Part shown: positions 62,701 through 64,000 of the stretch, piece after piece
Position numbering within the stretch: the first letter of the stretch is position 1
Layout of the letters: every line of letters begins with the position of its first letter
Assembly: GCF_028640845.1 (NCBI RefSeq)
Contig: NC_080548.1
Location: 12,171,814 to 12,235,813, forward strand
Direction of reading: 5' to 3'
Length of the DNA: 64,000 nt
DNA from: Ahaetulla prasina
Lineage: Eukaryota > Chordata > Lepidosauria > Squamata > Colubridae
Made by a program: the position numbers and the translations under genes
The notes under the pieces: model-generated
Databases searched by the model: none
Seen by the model: the letters and a program-made list of their open reading frames with translations, nothing else
What the model was told of the DNA's origin: nothing

Positions 62701-63536
62701 AGGTGAAGTCCACAAGTCTTAAAGTTGCCAAGTTTGGACACCCCTGCCCTACAGCATTTCTGACAAATGGCAGTCCAATCTTTTCTTGAAAGTCTCAAGT
62801 GATGAAGCTCTCACAACTCCTGAAGGCAACTTCTGTTCCATTGGTTGATTGTTCTCACTTTCAGAAAGTTCCTCCTCATTTCTAGGTTGAATCTTTCCTT
62901 GATCAGTTTCCATCCATTATTCCTAGTCTGGCCTTCAGGTGTTTTGGAAAACAAGGGGATCACATGATCCCAGGACACTGCAACCATCATAAATATGAAC
63001 CGGTTGTCAAGCGGCTAAATTTTGATCATGTGGCCTTGGGAATGCCACAACAGTCATGAGTGTGAAAAGTGGTAATAAGCCTTTGTAACTTTGAACAGTT
63101 GTATGTTGCATCTTACAAAACATACAAAATGTACATCCGAACAGTTTACAAATGAACTGTGATAAGTCAAAGACTACTTGTACTTATGGCCAGATATCCA
63201 GATCATTTAACCATTGGGCAGCACTGCCCTTGAGATAATGTATTTCATGCAGAGATCCAGAGAACCTTCTGAGGGGGGAAATTCCATTCCAATACGATGC
63301 AAACTGTTTGAACTGTTAGGAGACTTTGAAAGGTTACTTTGAAAGGTTAGGAAAAGAAAAAAAACTCTGCTCAAGATCTAATTGGGCATCAGAATCATAC
63401 CTGATAATGTCCGTACTCGAAACACGCAGGGCTTGCTGATTGTGTCAGAATGTCGGATGTGTATCATTCCATTATATTCCGTGTTGGGATCCAAGTCAGT
63501 GATGTTCAATTCTTCATTATTTACAATTTGTTTCCA
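55751..63536 (-). CDS. IL22RA1: Interleukin-22 receptor subunit alpha-1 (IL22RA1), last three exons
   Basis: This is the 3' part of a class II cytokine receptor gene. IL22RA1 pairs with IL10RB or IL20RB at epithelial surfaces and signals through JAK1 and STAT3. Three exons join in frame: the membrane-proximal ectodomain (63401-63536), the transmembrane exon (57639-57763) and a long cytoplasmic exon (55751-56707), for about 404 codons plus stop. Matches to the mammalian protein as I know it are the box-1 region [33 protein letters not shown] and the end [13 protein letters not shown]. The tail is a few residues longer at the C-terminus than the human one. Exons 1-4 (signal peptide, most of the ectodomain) are beyond the window. 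MYOM3 lies downstream in the same orientation. Confidence 0.93.
56915..57272 (+). mobile_element. CR1 LINE 3' fragment in IL22RA1 intron 6
   Basis: AGAAGGACTAGGGGAGACAT through GACTAGAAGACCT and TTATTCTATTCTATTCTG. Confidence 0.88.
57303..57545 (+). mobile_element. CORE/MIR-like SINE
   Basis: GAGCCAATTTGGTCTAATGA head, GTGACTTTGGACCAATCACT (the CORE/MIR-type core) and CAGCCCAATTCACC. The core block is partly duplicated. Confidence 0.7.
57639..57763 (-). CDS. IL22RA1: IL22RA1 exon 6 (transmembrane segment)
   Basis: The 125-nt exon encodes [20 protein letters not shown] and [21 protein letters not shown] hydrophobic span of about 23 residues is followed by lysines, as expected for a type I membrane protein. 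The acceptor is CTGTCCGTAG and the donor TTG|GTATGT; the exon ends in phase 0. Confidence 0.92.
57999..58600 (-). mobile_element. CR1/L3-type LINE 3' end with short (AATAG)n tail
   Basis: Four AATAG units at 58000-58020, the family 3' UTR, and the minus-strand frame [20 protein letters not shown] through [20 protein letters not shown] to 58657. Confidence 0.85.
58775..58995 (+). mobile_element. CR1/L3-type 3' UTR fragment
   Basis: AACACTGTCAAACTATTTAC through CTTGGTGAACGTACC; truncated before the tail. Confidence 0.75.
59022..59166. repeat. Foldback with perfect 51-bp arms
   Basis: 59022-59072 and 59116-59166 are exact reverse complements around a 43-bp loop (core CCAGCTGAGTTGCCTGATCG). A related but rearranged unit lies at 62205-62385. 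Confidence 0.9.
59185..61960 (-). mobile_element. L2 LINE, ~2.8 kb, endonuclease C-terminus to 3' end
   Basis: Largest LINE in the window, antisense... here co-linear with IL22RA1 on the minus strand. Reading 5' to 3': endonuclease end with MGDFNLPSS and SDHS (61913-61485); reverse transcriptase frame of 404 codons (61475-60261) with [33 protein letters not shown] and [10 protein letters not shown]; a frameshift; YADDTQLYF catalytic box near 60245; then the C-terminal domain broken by several frameshifts; 3' UTR ending in the GCCCTGAGTCCTTTGGGAGA motif and (TAAA)n. It is 5'-truncated and not autonomous. It lies in IL22RA1 intron 5. Confidence 0.9.
61985..62205 (-). mobile_element. tRNA-derived SINE with L2-type tail
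   Basis: GAAGACTCAGGGCGGCTTAC (L2-like end) through CAAGGTTGACTCAGCC-type body to the head near GAGCCAACCTC. Confidence 0.82.
62205..62385. repeat. Rearranged foldback related to 59022-59166
   Basis: GTCTCTGACGATCCCAGCTA and CCTCTGATGATCGCGCGGCT are inverted relative to each other, with repeated GCTTTTAAAAG blocks. Arms are imperfect. Confidence 0.65.
62390..62470. mobile_element. hAT right-end fragment
   Basis: TTTTTGCTACCAGTTCTCTG through GGGAGCATTTCACCCCTG, the right terminus of the 39350-40223 family. Confidence 0.6.
62607..63185. mobile_element. Tigger-like element carrying MITE and CR1 fragments
   Basis: TAGTCCTCGACAACCACAAT left end and GTCAAAGACTACTTGTA right end. Between them lie a half palindromic MITE (62680-62750) and a minus-strand CR1 piece (about 62757-62955). 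Confidence 0.65.
63401..63536 (-). CDS. IL22RA1: IL22RA1 exon 5 (D2 FN3 end of ectodomain)
   Basis: The 136-nt exon has acceptor TTGGCTTAG and donor CAG|GTATGA. It encodes [20 protein letters not shown] and [23 protein letters not shown] is a potential N-glycosylation site, and the single cysteine before FRVRT fits the membrane-proximal domain of class II cytokine receptors. It ends in phase 1. Confidence 0.88.
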
Positions 63537-63629
63537 CTAAGCCAAGAGGCGAGAAAGAGAAAGATGCGGTTTCCAAAACCAACTGAATGTCCACACAACA
63601 GAGGATCTATGGAGAGCTTGGGTACTTTG

Positions 63630-63930
63630 CAGAGGTGGGTTTCAGCAGGTTCTGACCAGTTCTGGAGAACCGGTAGCGGAAATTTTGAGTAGTTCGGAGA
63701 ACCAGTAAATGCCGCCTCTGACTGGCCCTGCCCCCATCTATTCTCTGCCTCCTGAGTCCCGGCTGATCGGGAGGAAATGGGGATTTTGAAGTATCCTTCC
63801 CCTGGGATGGGGTGGGAATGGAGATTTTACAGTATCCTTAGCCTGCCACGCCCACCAAGCCACGCCCACCAAGCGACACTCACCAAGCGACACCCACAGA
63901 ACTGGTAGTAAAAATTTTTGAATCCCACCG
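63630..63930. mobile_element. hAT element (ACCGGTTC family), exact 8-bp TSD
   Basis: It starts CAGAGGTGGGTTTCAGCAGG and ends TTTTTGAATCCCACCG. GTACTTTG is exact at 63622-63629 and 63931-63938. Two 41-bp units are inside. Confidence 0.88.
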
Positions 63931-64000
63931 GTACTTTGGGTAATTTTGGATTCCTGATTCTAGTATGGCTAGTGCAGCTCCCTGATCCAGCCTATTACCT

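Overview
The window is vertebrate nuclear DNA from a squamate reptile, most likely a snake. It has long introns packed with interspersed repeats: BovB-tailed Sauria SINEs, CR1, L2 and Rex1-type LINEs, L1, and many hAT and Tigger-like elements. Several LINE 3' ends run into (ATTCT)n/(AATAG)n pentanucleotide microsatellites, a pattern reported for snake genomes. The species call is inference; the repeats and genes are read directly.

Two protein-coding genes lie on the minus strand, head to tail. MYOM3 (myomesin-3, a sarcomeric M-band protein) occupies about 1-43,800. A likely first exon with a TATA/MEF2-type promoter lies at about 43.6-43.8 kb. Seventeen further exons run from 27,426 down to the window edge, where exon 18 is cut. 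They encode the head, two Ig domains, three FN3 domains and the start of a fourth. Every junction keeps a GT/AG boundary and the reading frame. IL22RA1 (interleukin-22 receptor alpha-1) supplies its last three exons at 63,536-55,751: the end of the ectodomain, the membrane segment and the whole cytoplasmic tail. The order MYOM3-IL22RA1 in one orientation matches mammalian synteny as I know it.

By region: 1-27.4 kb is MYOM3 coding exons and introns. Intron 4 (18,076-23,931) holds a solo LTR, a CR1 fragment, a hAT element carrying a decayed coding relic, and a complete L1-mobilised element with an intact 351-aa ORF1 but no ORF2. 27.4-43.6 kb is intron 1, with CR1 and L2 LINEs, a solo LTR, a nearly perfect 760-bp tandem duplication and several hAT elements with exact 8-bp target duplications. 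43.8-55.7 kb is intergenic repeats. 55.7-63.5 kb is the 3' half of IL22RA1, with a large decayed L2 LINE and foldback repeats in its introns.

The genes do not form a pathway together. Most of the interest is in the mobile DNA: the half-L1 (HAL1-like) element, four solo LTRs with exact 5-bp target duplications, the tandem duplication, and nested insertions whose order can be read from their target-site duplications.
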